The notes: generated by a model not told the origin, from the letters alone. Shown: positions 27,014-39,498, numbered from the stretch's first letter. The stretch: 64,000 nucleotides of DNA from Bacillus sp. SKDU12 (GCF_010093085.1 NZ_MSRC01000001.1:1-64000); one strand, 5' to 3'. Made by a program: numbers and translations.

Positions 27014-28426
27014 ATGATCACAAAAGATATAAAAGAACAGCTGATCCAAATCGTCGGTCCGGAAAATTTTGATGACTCGAATGCCGGCCGTCTCGTCTAT
27101 TCATATGATGCAACGCCGCAGTTTCAGTCAATGCCTGATGCCGTCATTGCGCCGAAGAATACTGATGATATATCGCGAATATTAGCGATTTGCTGCGAAC
27201 ATCAAGTTCCGATCGTTCCAAGAGGATCAGGGACAAACCTGTGCGGCGGCACATGCCCGACCGAGGGAGGACTTGTGCTGCTCTTTAAGCATATGAACCG
27301 GATTCTAGAGATTGATGAAGAAAATTTGACCGCCACCGTCCAGCCGGGCGTCATTACGCTGGACCTGATTCGTGCAGTTGAGAGAAAAGGTTTATTTTAT
27401 CCGCCTGATCCGAGTTCTATGAAAATATCAACAATGGGCGGAAATATCAATGAAAATTCCGGCGGACTCCGCGGATTAAAATACGGCGTCACCCGCGACT
27501 ATGTCATCGGACTGGAGGTTGCGCTCGCAAATGGAGACATCATCCGCACCGGCGGAAAGCTTGCAAAAGATGTGGCCGGATACGACCTCACACGCCTTTT
27601 TGTCGGCTCAGAAGGAACTCTCGGCATCGTGACAGAGGCCATCGTCAAACTGGTCCCAAAGCCGGAAACAAAGAAGACGTTGCTTGCCCTTTATGAAAAT
27701 ATCGATGCCGCTGCTCAAACGGTATCAGACATCATTGCCGCTAAAATCATACCCGCCACGCTTGAATTTCTTGATCAGCCTACACTTTTGGTCATTGAGG
27801 ATTATGCCAAAATCGGCCTTCCGACAAACGCAAAGGCGGTTCTGTTAATTGAACAGGACGGAGCGCTTGAAACCGTAGCCCAAGATATAGAAAGGATTGA
27901 GGCGATTTGCAAAAAAGGCGCCGCCGTCTCCGTTCAGACCGCACAAACGGAGGAGGAAGCGTTTGCCCTGACTGAAGCCCGGCGTTCTGCACTTTCTGCT
28001 CTTGCCCGCCTTAAGCCAACGACCATTTTAGAGGATGCAACCGTTCCTCGCTCAGAAATCGCCAATATGGTAAAAGCCATTAATGAAATTGCTTCTAAAT
28101 ACGATATTTCCATCTGCACCTTCGGCCACGCGGGAGACGGAAACCTTCACCCGACATGCACGACAGACATTAGAAATAAAGATGAGATGGAGCGTGTCGA
28201 ACAGGCTTTTGCCGAGATTTTTGAGAAAGCGATTGAACTTGGCGGCACGATAACCGGAGAACACGGGGTCGGAGCTATGAAAGCGCCCTACTTGGAAATG
28301 AAGCTGAAAAAAGAAGGCATTGCCGCAATGAAGGCGTTGAAAGCGGCATTTGATCCTCAGAACATATTAAATCCGGGCAAAGTGTTTGCAAAAGATGACC
28401 GAAAACGTGTGGTGACGAAAAGATGA
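27014..28426 (+). CDS. glcD: Glycolate oxidase FAD subunit GlcD
   Basis: 470-residue FAD-linked oxidase (VAO/PCMH fold) oxidising glycolate or a related 2-hydroxy acid. The FAD pyrophosphate motif VPRGSGTNLCGGTCP is in the N-terminal half; GHAGDGNLHPT and TGEHGVGAMKAPYLEMKL are in the C-terminal FAD-oxidase domain. Start ATG 27014-27016, nine bases after AAGGGG; a longer in-frame frame upstream lacks a site. The stop overlaps the glcF ATG (ATGA). A GlcE partner is not present here. Confidence 0.94.
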   Translation: MITKDIKEQLIQIVGPENFDDSNAGRLVYSYDATPQFQSMPDAVIAPKNTDDISRILAICCEHQVPIVPRGSGTNLCGGTCPTEGGLVLLFKHMNRILEIDEENLTATVQPGVITLDLIRAVERKGLFYPPDPSSMKISTMGGNINENSGGLRGLKYGVTRDYVIGLEVALANGDIIRTGGKLAKDVAGYDLTRLFVGSEGTLGIVTEAIVKLVPKPETKKTLLALYENIDAAAQTVSDIIAAKIIPATLEFLDQPTLLVIEDYAKIGLPTNAKAVLLIEQDGALETVAQDIERIEAICKKGAAVSVQTAQTEEEAFALTEARRSALSALARLKPTTILEDATVPRSEIANMVKAINEIASKYDISICTFGHAGDGNLHPTCTTDIRNKDEMERVEQAFAEIFEKAIELGGTITGEHGVGAMKAPYLEMKLKKEGIAAMKALKAAFDPQNILNPGKVFAKDDRKRVVTKR

Positions 28427-29757
28427 CAACAAATAAAGAAATGAAACAGATCCAAGATGAGTTTAAAGAGCGCATGGATGAAGGCGAGCTGTTAAATTGT
28501 ATGCGCTGCGGCTTCTGCCTTCCTTCCTGTCCGACTTATATCGAATCGGGTTTTCAGGAATCTCACTCTCCGCGCGGCCGCATCGCCTTAATGAAAGCTG
28601 TAGCCGACGGTCAGATTGAACCGGATGAAGATGTTGAACGTTCGCTGTCACTTTGCCTCGGCTGTCGCGCCTGTGAACCTGTATGCCCGTCAGGCGTGAA
28701 ATACGGACAGCTGCTTGAGGAAGCGAGAGATATAATCCACCAAAATAAAAAACACTCGCTCGGTGCACGTGTCATGCGAAAAACAGCTTTTCACGAGCTG
28801 TTTCCGCACCAAAACCGCATGCGCTCTGCTGTAAGCCTTATCGGTTTGTATCAGCGCTCAGGATTGCAAACCGCTGTACGTAAAACCGGTATGCTTCGCG
28901 TTCTGCCAGAGCATTTGCGAACGATGGAAGCTGTTCTTCCCGATGTTCCTAAAAATAAAGATATGAAGCATCGGCCGCGTTTGCTTCCTTCCATTGGCCG
29001 CAGAAAAAAACGGGTCGCCTTTTTTTCAGGCTGCTTAATGGATACCATGTTTTTACCGACCAACAATGCGACATTGAAGCTTTTGCAGCTGGCAGGCTGT
29101 GACATTGTCATCCCGCCTGAACAGACTTGCTGCGGTGCCCTGCATGGGCATAGCGGTGAAAAAAACGCGGGCAAAGCGCTCGCAAAACAAAATATCGCTG
29201 CTTTTGAGGCATTAGACGTGGATGCCGTCATTACAAACGCAGGGGGATGCGGAGCCTTTCTCATTGAATATGACCATTTGCTGAAGGATGAACCCGAGTG
29301 GTCGGAACGCGCCGCCGCTTTCGTTCAAAAGCTGAAGGATTTTTCTTCTGTTTTGGTCGAACTCGATTTCCACCAAATAGGATTAACGCTTGAGACGCCT
29401 CAGGTCGTTACCTATCAAGATTCATGCCATCTAAGAAATGTGATGCATACTTCGATCGAGCCTCGACAGCTTCTTCAGAGCATCGATGGGGCTGAATTCA
29501 TAGAAATGGAGAAAGCAGACAGCTGCTGCGGATCAGCGGGAATTTATAACATTGTAGAAGCTGACATGTCTATGAAAATATTGGATCGTAAAATGGATGC
29601 CGTCAAAGCAACAGAAGCAATTGTCATTGTGACAGCTAATCCCGGCTGCCTGCTGCAGATGAAGCTCGGCATTGAACGGGAAGGTCTGGGCCATAAAGTA
29701 AAAGCCGTTCACATGGCTGATTTACTTCTCGAAGCGGCTGGACACATAACATCATAA
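28423..29757 (+). CDS. glcF: Glycolate oxidase iron-sulfur subunit GlcF
   Basis: 444-residue iron-sulfur protein passing electrons from GlcD to the membrane. Two N-terminal ferredoxin clusters (CMRCGFCLPSCP and CLGCRACEPVCP) are followed by two cysteine-rich CCG domains (CCGALHGHSG and CCGSAGIYN). The ATG overlaps the glcD stop, showing translational coupling. A bidirectional hairpin terminator follows at once. Likely peripheral on the inner membrane face. Confidence 0.94.
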   Translation: MTTNKEMKQIQDEFKERMDEGELLNCMRCGFCLPSCPTYIESGFQESHSPRGRIALMKAVADGQIEPDEDVERSLSLCLGCRACEPVCPSGVKYGQLLEEARDIIHQNKKHSLGARVMRKTAFHELFPHQNRMRSAVSLIGLYQRSGLQTAVRKTGMLRVLPEHLRTMEAVLPDVPKNKDMKHRPRLLPSIGRRKKRVAFFSGCLMDTMFLPTNNATLKLLQLAGCDIVIPPEQTCCGALHGHSGEKNAGKALAKQNIAAFEALDVDAVITNAGGCGAFLIEYDHLLKDEPEWSERAAAFVQKLKDFSSVLVELDFHQIGLTLETPQVVTYQDSCHLRNVMHTSIEPRQLLQSIDGAEFIEMEKADSCCGSAGIYNIVEADMSMKILDRKMDAVKATEAIVIVTANPGCLLQMKLGIEREGLGHKVKAVHMADLLLEAAGHITS

Positions 29758-29760
29758 GAA

Positions 29761-29788
29761 TGCCCAAAACAGACTTTGTTTTGGGCTT
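29761..29788. terminator. Bidirectional terminator between glcF and ysfE
   Basis: GCCCAAAACA and TGTTTTGGGC arms, with flanking T-rich sequence on the plus side. Confidence 0.75.
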
Positions 29789-29793
29789 GTTCG

Positions 29794-30174
29794 TTATTCT
29801 ATCGGACTGCAAATTTCAATATAATGTCCATCTGGATCGGTGATATAGGCGACTGTCTGTCCCCACGGTTTCACTTTCGGTTCCCCAATAATCGTAACAC
29901 CTTGTTCTCTCACGCTTTTGATGACCGCCTCTACATTTCCAGTGACAAAACCGATTTCAAATGTGTGCGAAGCTGATGTATCTTGAATATCGAGCGGTGT
30001 GATGTCTCTGGCGCTTTCTCGCGTATTAAGCGCCAAAATTGTAGAGCCTGTTTCAAATTCGACATATGTGCCGTGTTCAGCACGGATCGGCAGTCCTAAA
30101 ATATCCCGATAAAAATGAATGGCCCGCTTGCTGTCTGATACGTAAAGAATCAAATATTTCATTGATAGATTCAT
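29794..30174 (-). CDS. ysfE: YsfE, glyoxalase/VOC-family protein
   Basis: 126-residue protein of the vicinal oxygen chelate superfamily with paired beta-alpha-beta-beta-beta motifs ([20 protein letters not shown], then [10 protein letters not shown] and PDGHYIEI). Several metal-ligand positions (His/Glu) are present, but substrate cannot be told from sequence. ATG at 30172-30174 after GGAGGATTTGAA. It starts 33 bases after cstA on the same strand, so it is probably in the same transcript. Confidence 0.85.
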   Translation of the reverse strand: MNLSMKYLILYVSDSKRAIHFYRDILGLPIRAEHGTYVEFETGSTILALNTRESARDITPLDIQDTSASHTFEIGFVTGNVEAVIKSVREQGVTIIGEPKVKPWGQTVAYITDPDGHYIEICSPIE

Positions 30175-30207
30175 TTCAAATCCTCCTTAAACATTATCAA
30201 TAGCGCT

Positions 30208-32004
30208 TTACCCCGGGATAGATGCTTCCATTCTTAAGCTTGGATCTTTCCACATTTGCGCCCATTTTTTCACAGCCGCCACGATAATGATGAAGCCTAA
30301 AAGCAGCATAATGATGGATAGTACGCCATTCAATACACTGTATCCTGCCGCTTCGGGATTGAGATACACATTACGCACCATCCAATAGCCTGCATAATTG
30401 ACAGTGACATATAAATAGGCAAGCGGGATAAGGCAGGTCAGAATGTAACGGCGTTTATCAGCGATTTTTAGCACGATCGTCGCTCCGATAATAAGTCCTA
30501 CTGAAGCCATCAGCTGATTGGACACGCCAAACAGCGCCCATATGGAACCGATATCCCCCGAATACAGCAAATATCCCCACATCAAGCAGGCAAGCGCGCT
30601 GGCAAATACCGATCCCGGAATCCAGTCTGTTTTCTTCAGCGGTTTATATACCTCTCCGAAAAAATCCTGAATTAAATAACGGGCAACACGTGTCCCCGCA
30701 TCAATCGCTGTTAAAATAAAGACAGCTTCAAACATAATGACAAATTGAAAAAAGTATGAGGCCAAATGGCTGAAAAGCGGAATCCCAATAAAAATGTACG
30801 TCATTCCCACTGCAAGCGTGACAGCTCCCCCTGTTCTTCCTTCTAAGTCCAGACCGATTTCCCTGCTCAATTCAGGCAAATGAACGACATTCATGCCGAG
30901 CGTATGGAAAACCTCAGGTGTGCTGTTAATCGCAAAATAATCTGCCGGCTGCAAGGCGGTCGCTGCAATCAGCGCCATGATACCGACAAGACATTCTACA
31001 AGCATCGCACCAAATGCAACCGGCTTCATATTACTCCATTTATTCAGCATTTTCGGTGTCGTGCCTGAACCGACAAAAGCATGAAACCCTGAGATCGCAC
31101 CGCAGGCGATGGTGATCGAAATAAAAGGCCAGACAGGTCCTGCCAGCACCGGCCCGCCCCCTTTTACGAATTCTGTAAATGCAGGAAACGGAATGGACGG
31201 ATTGACGACAAACACCCCTGCAATCAAAGCGATAAAAACACCGATTTTCATGAAGCTGCTTACATAATCACGCGGTGCAAGCAGCAGCCAAACGGGCAGC
31301 GCCGCTGCAAAAAACGCATAAACAGGAAGCGCGATCGCAAGCGTTTTCGTATCCAGGGTTAAAAAAGCTCCTAGCTCGGTCGTTTGCACCCATGGACCGA
31401 TAAAGACGCCTGCCATTAAAAAAAGAAAGCCGATCGATGACGTGAGCTTTAAATTTCCAGTTTTCTTATAAAATAAGCCTATACCCATCGCAATCGGAAT
31501 CGTAATCCCTACTGCAAATGTGCCCCATGGATTGCGTTCAAGCGCGTGCAGCACAACCATCGACAGCCCCGCCATTGTAATCGTGATAATAAACAGCATG
31601 GAAAGTCCCGTACAAAAGCCGGCAACAGGGCCGAGCTCATCCTTCGCCACTTCCGACAGCGACTTGCCGTTTTTTCGCATCGATGCAAACAGCACAACAA
31701 TATCATGGACGGCTCCCCCTATCACCGCCCCGATTAACAGCCATAATAATCCCGGCAAATACCCAAATTGCGCCGCCAAAATTGGTCCGACCAGCGGCCC
31801 GGCCGCTGCAATTGCCGCAAAATGGTGGCCGAATGAAACCCATTTATTTGTAGGCACATAGTCTTTCCCATCCTCAAGCGCGTGAGCAGGCGTCGGCTTG
31901 TCATCATTCACTTTGAGCACCTTCACCATCATAAATGTTCCATATAAACGGTAGGCGATAGCCAAAATGCACATTGACGCTATCACAATTGTAACCGCAT
32001 TCAT
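30208..32004 (-). CDS. cstA: CstA-family carbon-starvation transporter (peptide/pyruvate)
   Basis: 598-residue membrane protein with about 16 predicted helices. The CstA-type core is recognisable (PLVGPILAAQFGYLPGLLW, VHDIVVLFASMRKNGKSL, AGPVWPFISITIACGAISGFHA). Relatives import peptides or pyruvate when carbon is scarce. ATG after GGGTTGGGAGGAA. Nothing clear is seen as a cre in its 150-base upstream region. ysfE follows closely. Confidence 0.93.
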   Translation of the reverse strand: MNAVTIVIASMCILAIAYRLYGTFMMVKVLKVNDDKPTPAHALEDGKDYVPTNKWVSFGHHFAAIAAAGPLVGPILAAQFGYLPGLLWLLIGAVIGGAVHDIVVLFASMRKNGKSLSEVAKDELGPVAGFCTGLSMLFIITITMAGLSMVVLHALERNPWGTFAVGITIPIAMGIGLFYKKTGNLKLTSSIGFLFLMAGVFIGPWVQTTELGAFLTLDTKTLAIALPVYAFFAAALPVWLLLAPRDYVSSFMKIGVFIALIAGVFVVNPSIPFPAFTEFVKGGGPVLAGPVWPFISITIACGAISGFHAFVGSGTTPKMLNKWSNMKPVAFGAMLVECLVGIMALIAATALQPADYFAINSTPEVFHTLGMNVVHLPELSREIGLDLEGRTGGAVTLAVGMTYIFIGIPLFSHLASYFFQFVIMFEAVFILTAIDAGTRVARYLIQDFFGEVYKPLKKTDWIPGSVFASALACLMWGYLLYSGDIGSIWALFGVSNQLMASVGLIIGATIVLKIADKRRYILTCLIPLAYLYVTVNYAGYWMVRNVYLNPEAAGYSVLNGVLSIIMLLLGFIIIVAAVKKWAQMWKDPSLRMEASIPG

Positions 32005-32076
32005 TTCCTCCCAACCCCTTTGCTGTTTTCATAAATATATCACAATTTCATCTTGAAAAGCGGTCATTTCCCTATA

Positions 32077-32104
32077 CAAAAAAGCCGGCTGTAACAGGCC
32101 GGCC
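32077..32104 (-). terminator. Terminator of the ara operon after abfA
   Basis: Minus-strand GCCGGC, eight-base loop, GCCGGC, followed by six T. It lies about 52 bases after the abfA stop. Confidence 0.75.
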
Positions 32105-32154
32105 TGAGGTAATAAAAAACATGCCGAAGAAAGGAGTCTCTGGCTTTGTTTCTA

Positions 32155-34519
<2,365 letters not shown>

Positions 34520-34522
34520 TAT

Positions 34523-35464
34523 TTATCCCTCCCCCTTAAACGAGCCTGACAGCTTTAACGAAACCAGGCTGACAACAAGTATCACAATCAAAAGCATAAT
34601 ACCGATAGCCGCTCCGTATCCCATTTCGTTGTAGGCAAGTCCCTGCTGGTACAAATATCCAACAAGCGTCAAGCCGATATTACCCGGGGAATTATTTTGC
34701 CAAAGGACGTAGCTTTCCTCAAACATCCTGAATCCGCCGATGATGCTGATGGTTAGCACATAAACCGTTACAGGCTTGAGAAATGGCAGCGTAATGTTGC
34801 GGAATTTTTTCATCGTATTCGCGCCGTCGATATCGGCGGCTTCGTACAGCTCTTTCGGCACATTCTGCAAACCGGCCAAAAAGTAAAGGATGTTGATACC
34901 CATCCATCTCCACGAAGCAAGCAGCACCATTAAAAACATGCCGGTATGTTCATTGTTCATCCAGTTCTGAGGTGAAAAGCCGAGATTGAGTAAGATAGAA
35001 TTGGCCAGCGACGTTTCCATTTCTCCGAAGATCAGCCGAAATATGATCCCCGCCACAATGGTAGAAGTCAGTGCCGGAATGAATAGGGCTGATTTGAATA
35101 TATTTCTGAATTTGACCAGCCTTGAATTCAGGAATATGGCCAGAAGCAACGGGACTGGAATCAGCACAATCAGTGTCCAAAAGGTGTACTCCAATGTATT
35201 CCAAAGAGCGGTATAGAACGTCGGATTGTTTAGCGCATTGTAATTGGATAATCCGACAAACGTCACCTCTCCCGGCAATATTCTTTGAAAGCTCATTATG
35301 AAGACGTTAATGATGGGGTATAAAAAAAACACGAGAAAAGATAAAATGAATGGCGCTGTAAACAAATAGGGCGCCGCTTTTTTCGAATAAAATAGATCTC
35401 GCCAACCTGATTGTTTCGCAGCTGTGGGAACGGGATGAACCGTTCCCGTTTTCACAGGTTTCAT
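34523..35464 (-). CDS. araP: AraP, arabino-oligosaccharide ABC transporter permease
   Basis: 313-residue MalF-type permease with six predicted membrane helices after a cytosolic N-terminal tail of about 30 residues. The EAA loop reads EAADIDGANTMKKFRNITLPF. It forms a heterodimeric channel with AraQ for arabinotriose and similar oligosaccharides. ATG after GCGGGGAGGTTCTC. Lies between araN and araQ. Confidence 0.95.
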   Translation of the reverse strand: MKPVKTGTVHPVPTAAKQSGWRDLFYSKKAAPYLFTAPFILSFLVFFLYPIINVFIMSFQRILPGEVTFVGLSNYNALNNPTFYTALWNTLEYTFWTLIVLIPVPLLLAIFLNSRLVKFRNIFKSALFIPALTSTIVAGIIFRLIFGEMETSLANSILLNLGFSPQNWMNNEHTGMFLMVLLASWRWMGINILYFLAGLQNVPKELYEAADIDGANTMKKFRNITLPFLKPVTVYVLTISIIGGFRMFEESYVLWQNNSPGNIGLTLVGYLYQQGLAYNEMGYGAAIGIMLLIVILVVSLVSLKLSGSFKGEG

Positions 35465-35499
35465 GAGAACCTCCCCGCTTTCACTTTTCGAATGGGATT

Positions 35500-36801
35500 C
35501 TATTTCTGTTTCAATTCACCTTCTGCTCTGTCCAAGGCTTGCTTAGGCGTTTTTTGCTGAGATTTAAGTGCGTCGAACAATACGCTCCTGTTGACAAGGT
35601 CTGAAGCCTTGGCAAAATCCTCATGTAAATAAATTGGATTGATTTCATCCTTGATATCGAGAAGCATAGAAAAAATGCCTGTTCCGTTTTGGAAGTAATC
35701 CGTGTATTTGTTTTTCTCCTGCAATTCCTGAGAGCTCCAGACATCCCAGCGGAGCGGGTCAAACCCGAGTACGCTCCAAAGCTTTTTGTTTCCTTCTTTA
35801 GAGCCCTTCGCATAGGCCAAAAACTCTTTCGCTAACACAACATGCTTGGATTGCTTTGGCACAACAGTTGCCGTACCGCCCAAACCTGCCGAACGGTCGC
35901 CTCCCTCTTCCCACGCCGGAAGCGGCCGGATGGCAATCTTTCCTTTTAAATCAGGCATATAATCTAAAAATCTTCCCATATACCAAATCGGCATCAGAAC
36001 CGACGCTGCTCCACCTTGGTTCATAAAGCCGTAATATTCTTCACTGTGATGCCCGCCGCCTGGTGCGGCAATCATCGTTTTATCACTCATCATGTCCTTT
36101 AAAAATTGAATTGTTTTTACATTGGTGTCATTATTGAGGATCAGCTTGCCGTTTTGATCAAAATAACCTGAGTTTTGCTGTGAAATCATGGATAAGAACG
36201 TTGCGGAATCATTGGTTTCCACCGTTCCCATCGGCTTTCCGGTCACTTTGCGCACTTTCTGCCCGGCTTTATGGTAATCATCCCATGTTTTGATATCATC
36301 AGGATTGACACCGGCTTTTTGCATCACATCCATGTTATAAAACATAACTGTCGTTCCTACATGCGTATCCAGCCCGTAAAGCTTGCCGTTTTTGCTGTAC
36401 AAGGTAAGCCGCGCCTCAACGAATTTATCGCGGTCCTTTTCAATCAGCGGTGTCAAATCGGCAAGCGGTATGTCAGTGCCCTTCAAAAAATTTGAAAAAC
36501 GCGCCAATTCGACATCGGCAATATCAGGAACACCTTCTCCCGCAATTAAGGAGATAGACAAATTATCGTGCATTTGTCCATATGGATAAACGACCGTATT
36601 CAGTTTAATTTTGCGATCAGGGTATTTTTTGTTCCATTCCTGCACCATTTCTGCATAAAACTGCTCATGAAGGCCGTTAAATGTCCAAAAGGTCAGCTCG
36701 GTTTCATCCGATTTCCCGGATGATTGTTCTGCCGAACACCCAGCAATGAATAATGTCAGCAGCAGCATAAGCACAAGAAAACAGGCAGTCATTTTTTTCA
36801 T
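35500..36801 (-). CDS. araN: AraN, arabino-oligosaccharide-binding lipoprotein
   Basis: 433-residue substrate-binding lipoprotein of the ABC importer. Signal peptide residues 1-21 end in the lipobox LFIAGC with lipidated Cys22; the mature part has the extracellular solute-binding family 1 fold (MQKAGVNPDDIKTWDDYHKAG). It sits outside the cell membrane and delivers arabino-oligosaccharides to AraPQ. ATG after AAGGGGTAACGTAA. Preceded by araM. Confidence 0.95.
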   Translation of the reverse strand: MKKMTACFLVLMLLLTLFIAGCSAEQSSGKSDETELTFWTFNGLHEQFYAEMVQEWNKKYPDRKIKLNTVVYPYGQMHDNLSISLIAGEGVPDIADVELARFSNFLKGTDIPLADLTPLIEKDRDKFVEARLTLYSKNGKLYGLDTHVGTTVMFYNMDVMQKAGVNPDDIKTWDDYHKAGQKVRKVTGKPMGTVETNDSATFLSMISQQNSGYFDQNGKLILNNDTNVKTIQFLKDMMSDKTMIAAPGGGHHSEEYYGFMNQGGAASVLMPIWYMGRFLDYMPDLKGKIAIRPLPAWEEGGDRSAGLGGTATVVPKQSKHVVLAKEFLAYAKGSKEGNKKLWSVLGFDPLRWDVWSSQELQEKNKYTDYFQNGTGIFSMLLDIKDEINPIYLHEDFAKASDLVNRSVLFDALKSQQKTPKQALDRAEGELKQK

Positions 36802-36831
36802 TTACGTTACCCCTTCCGTTCTAGGTGCGGG

Positions 36832-38016
36832 CTACTCGTATAGACCATGATTGATCAGTGTTTGATTTTCATTCATGATTTTTAATCCGGTGCAGCGGTC
36901 TCTTAAGGTGTGAGCGTTTCTGAAGGCATTCATGACGGAACTCTGTCCGACACCGATTTCATCAAAAGCCGCAGGACCCCCTGCTGATCTCAGCCAATCG
37001 GCCAGCACTTTTCCTTCCGGGAGCGTTTGATAAGCCGATTGAACGGCTTGCTGATGACGCGGAGATAATTCGTGCAGCCCATCATCCTGAGCGAGCTTTC
37101 TGTATGTGTCAGTTAATAAAGCAGCGGCACAGCCGACCTTTGCCCCATGAAGAATCTGCGGCCGTTTTTTCTCCATTAATTCCATCTCAATCCAATGGGA
37201 AATGTGATGCTCACCGCCAGATGCCGGACGGGAATGATTTAAAGCCAGCATAACAAGCCCTGATACGATTAAAGACTCCATCAAAACCCGTATGCCGGTT
37301 TCCGTTTTCTTCGCAATGTCTTCTATGTGTTCGATACAGGCGTCAAGCGCCTCCTGAACGATCTTAGCCCCTGTTGGCGAATAAGGCTCGCCGGCAAGAT
37401 GGCGGGATATTTCCCAATCAGCTAAAGACGTGATTTTACCGAGCATGTCGCCAAACCCTGCCGCCACCATTGACTGGGGCGCCGCTTTTAATAAATTCAC
37501 ATCAGCGAAGAGAGCGACAGGGGCCTTTGTTTGAATGGTTGTTTTCTTACCATATAAAATAAGCGGCGCCCCTGCCGACGTAAATCCATCTACAGACGGA
37601 GCAGTCGGGTAAGAAATAAACGGCAAACCTCTCTGAAACGCTGTAAAGCGCACGATGTCATGAATCGTGCCCGAGCCGACTGCGATCATGACTTCCGTTG
37701 TTTTTTTCGTATGGAGCAGCACATGAATGAGCAATCGTTCATCAGCCGTCACATCTCCGGCTTCATTTTCCGGAATGAGCAGGCATTCGGCTTGAAATCC
37801 TTCTTGATTCAGGCGATTTTCCAGATCAATGCCTGCAATGCGGTGTGTATTCGAGTCACAGACGAGGACAATATGTTTATTGTTTTTTCGTTTTATATAA
37901 TCCAAAAGCGAATCGGGTGCTTGTTTATCGATAACAATTTCTTCAACTTCGACAGGAAACGTCTTTTCCCCAGCATGATCAAAAGCACACTGAACGTCAG
38001 CTGCAATACGGTTCAT
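36832..38016 (-). CDS. araM: AraM, glycerol-1-phosphate dehydrogenase
   Basis: 394-residue metal-dependent dehydrogenase making sn-glycerol-1-phosphate from dihydroxyacetone phosphate with NADH, known in B. subtilis as a bacterial counterpart of the archaeal enzyme. NAD motif VGSGTIHDIVRF and metal-binding His in GGEHHISHWIE are visible. Its ATG overlaps the araL stop (ATGA), and araN starts 31 bases after its end. Its presence in the arabinose operon is conserved but its role there is unclear. Confidence 0.95.
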   Translation of the reverse strand: MNRIAADVQCAFDHAGEKTFPVEVEEIVIDKQAPDSLLDYIKRKNNKHIVLVCDSNTHRIAGIDLENRLNQEGFQAECLLIPENEAGDVTADERLLIHVLLHTKKTTEVMIAVGSGTIHDIVRFTAFQRGLPFISYPTAPSVDGFTSAGAPLILYGKKTTIQTKAPVALFADVNLLKAAPQSMVAAGFGDMLGKITSLADWEISRHLAGEPYSPTGAKIVQEALDACIEHIEDIAKKTETGIRVLMESLIVSGLVMLALNHSRPASGGEHHISHWIEMELMEKKRPQILHGAKVGCAAALLTDTYRKLAQDDGLHELSPRHQQAVQSAYQTLPEGKVLADWLRSAGGPAAFDEIGVGQSSVMNAFRNAHTLRDRCTGLKIMNENQTLINHGLYE

Positions 38017-38831
38017 AGCAAATTCCCCTCCTCAGCCCATTTGGTTACATCCTTAATAGACCTCAGCACATAATCCGGCGTGTATAAATGCTTGTCACCC
38101 AGTTTTGCAGAACCAGTAAGCACTAAGGCGCTTTTCATGCCATAAAGCTTCCCCATCGCAATGTCAGATTCAATGCTGTCTCCGATAATCATGCATTCAT
38201 GTGCGGACAGCCCTATTGCCGTACAGGCGGCCTCTGCCATCAGCCATGACGGCTTTCCGACAACAAGCTCCGTCTTCGCTTGAGCGGAAGCCTCGATCGC
38301 CCCAATCATGCCAGCCACGTCAATGGCATTGCCGTTTTCGTTCGGAAAAGAGCGGTCTTTGTTCGTCGCAATCATACGAGCACCGCCGGCAGCCGCTTGA
38401 AAGGCTTGATTTAAATCTTCATACGTGAGCGTCTCATGAAGGGAGATCACGAGCCAATCCGCTCCCTTCGGTTTGTTCGCCTGCTGCACACCCGCCAGTC
38501 TCAGCTCGTCAACTAAACCCTGCTCTCCAAGCACCCACACCTTTGAAAAACGATAATGATTTCTCAGAAATGCCGCTGTCACGCTTGACGACAGAACAAT
38601 GTTGTTTTCTTCCGCTTCAATCCCTGCGCCGAGCAGTTTTTTTCTGCACATGGCTCGGGAGATATTCCCCCGATTGCTTAAAAAGACGATTTTCTTCCCC
38701 ATTCCCCGAAGTGTATCGATCGCTTCTCTTGCCCCTTCAATCAACTCATTTCCTCTGAATACAGTACCGTCCAAGTCAATTAGAATGCCGGCCGGTAACA
38801 CAGCGGAATTATGACTGGCCATAATACGCAT
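38013..38831 (-). CDS. araL: AraL, HAD-superfamily sugar phosphatase (NagD type)
   Basis: 272-residue HAD phosphatase with motif [12 protein letters not shown], motif II FLSNRG, a C2 cap and motif [17 protein letters not shown]. The B. subtilis enzyme hydrolyses a broad range of sugar phosphates. The start is ATG 38829-38831 (MRIMAS), within the end of araD, so the two genes overlap by 23 bases in different frames; GGAG lies four bases upstream. A second ATG four codons later is an alternative. A published control of araL translation through mRNA structure in the overlap has been described in B. subtilis. Confidence 0.93.
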   Translation of the reverse strand: MRIMASHNSAVLPAGILIDLDGTVFRGNELIEGAREAIDTLRGMGKKIVFLSNRGNISRAMCRKKLLGAGIEAEENNIVLSSSVTAAFLRNHYRFSKVWVLGEQGLVDELRLAGVQQANKPKGADWLVISLHETLTYEDLNQAFQAAAGGARMIATNKDRSFPNENGNAIDVAGMIGAIEASAQAKTELVVGKPSWLMAEAACTAIGLSAHECMIIGDSIESDIAMGKLYGMKSALVLTGSAKLGDKHLYTPDYVLRSIKDVTKWAEEGNLL

Positions 38832-39498
38832 TCGCTCCGTGCTTTCGATAAAAATGCTTCTCATGAAGGACTGTATTAATTGGGTTTACATCCTTGTTCA
38901 GCATAATGGAGTGGTAGGCCATTTCGGCAACCGTTTCTAATACAACTGCGTTATGAATAGCATGTAAGGCGTCCGTCCCCCAGCAGAACGGGCCGTGATT
39001 GTTCACAAGCACGCCCGGCACCTGTTCGTAGTTATGCTGCTGAAAGGTTTCCGCTATGACTTTTCCTGTATTCAGCTCGTAGTCATGAATGATTTCTTCA
39101 TCGTACATTTCTCTTGTGCATGGAATCGCACTGTCAAAATAATCAGCATGGGTCGTGCCTAAAGGGGGGATGTCTCTGCCCGATTGCGCCCAGCTTGTCG
39201 CCCATTGAGAATGGGTGTGGACAATCCCTCCGATGTTCGGAAAGGCTTGGTACAAATAAACATGTGTAGGTGTATCTGATGAAGGCTTGAGCGCGCCCTC
39301 GACAACCTCTCCTTTAAGGTTTAATACAACCAAATCATCGGCTGTCAGATCACTGTATTCGACACCGCTTGGTTTGATAACAATTCTTTCTTTTTCACGG
39401 TCAATTCCGCTGACATTTCCCCACGTAAAGGTTACCAGCTGATACGCTTGGAGCTTCAGATTGGCAGCCAGCACTTCTTTTTTTAATGTTTCAAGCAT
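38809..39498 (-). CDS. araD: L-ribulose-5-phosphate 4-epimerase
   Basis: 229-residue class II aldolase-family epimerase converting L-ribulose-5-phosphate to D-xylulose-5-phosphate. Zinc-binding histidines lie in [12 protein letters not shown] and the GTTHADYF loop. ATG at 39496-39498, overlapping the araB stop by eight bases. Overlaps araL at its other end. Complete and typical. Confidence 0.97.
   Translation of the reverse strand: MLETLKKEVLAANLKLQAYQLVTFTWGNVSGIDREKERIVIKPSGVEYSDLTADDLVVLNLKGEVVEGALKPSSDTPTHVYLYQAFPNIGGIVHTHSQWATSWAQSGRDIPPLGTTHADYFDSAIPCTREMYDEEIIHDYELNTGKVIAETFQQHNYEQVPGVLVNNHGPFCWGTDALHAIHNAVVLETVAEMAYHSIMLNKDVNPINTVLHEKHFYRKHGANAYYGQS

Noticed and set aside
32005-32154. 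cre-like sequences upstream of cstA
   Set aside because: TGAAAACAG and TTGAAAAGCGG resemble cre sites but each has an extra base that breaks the fixed spacing of the consensus.
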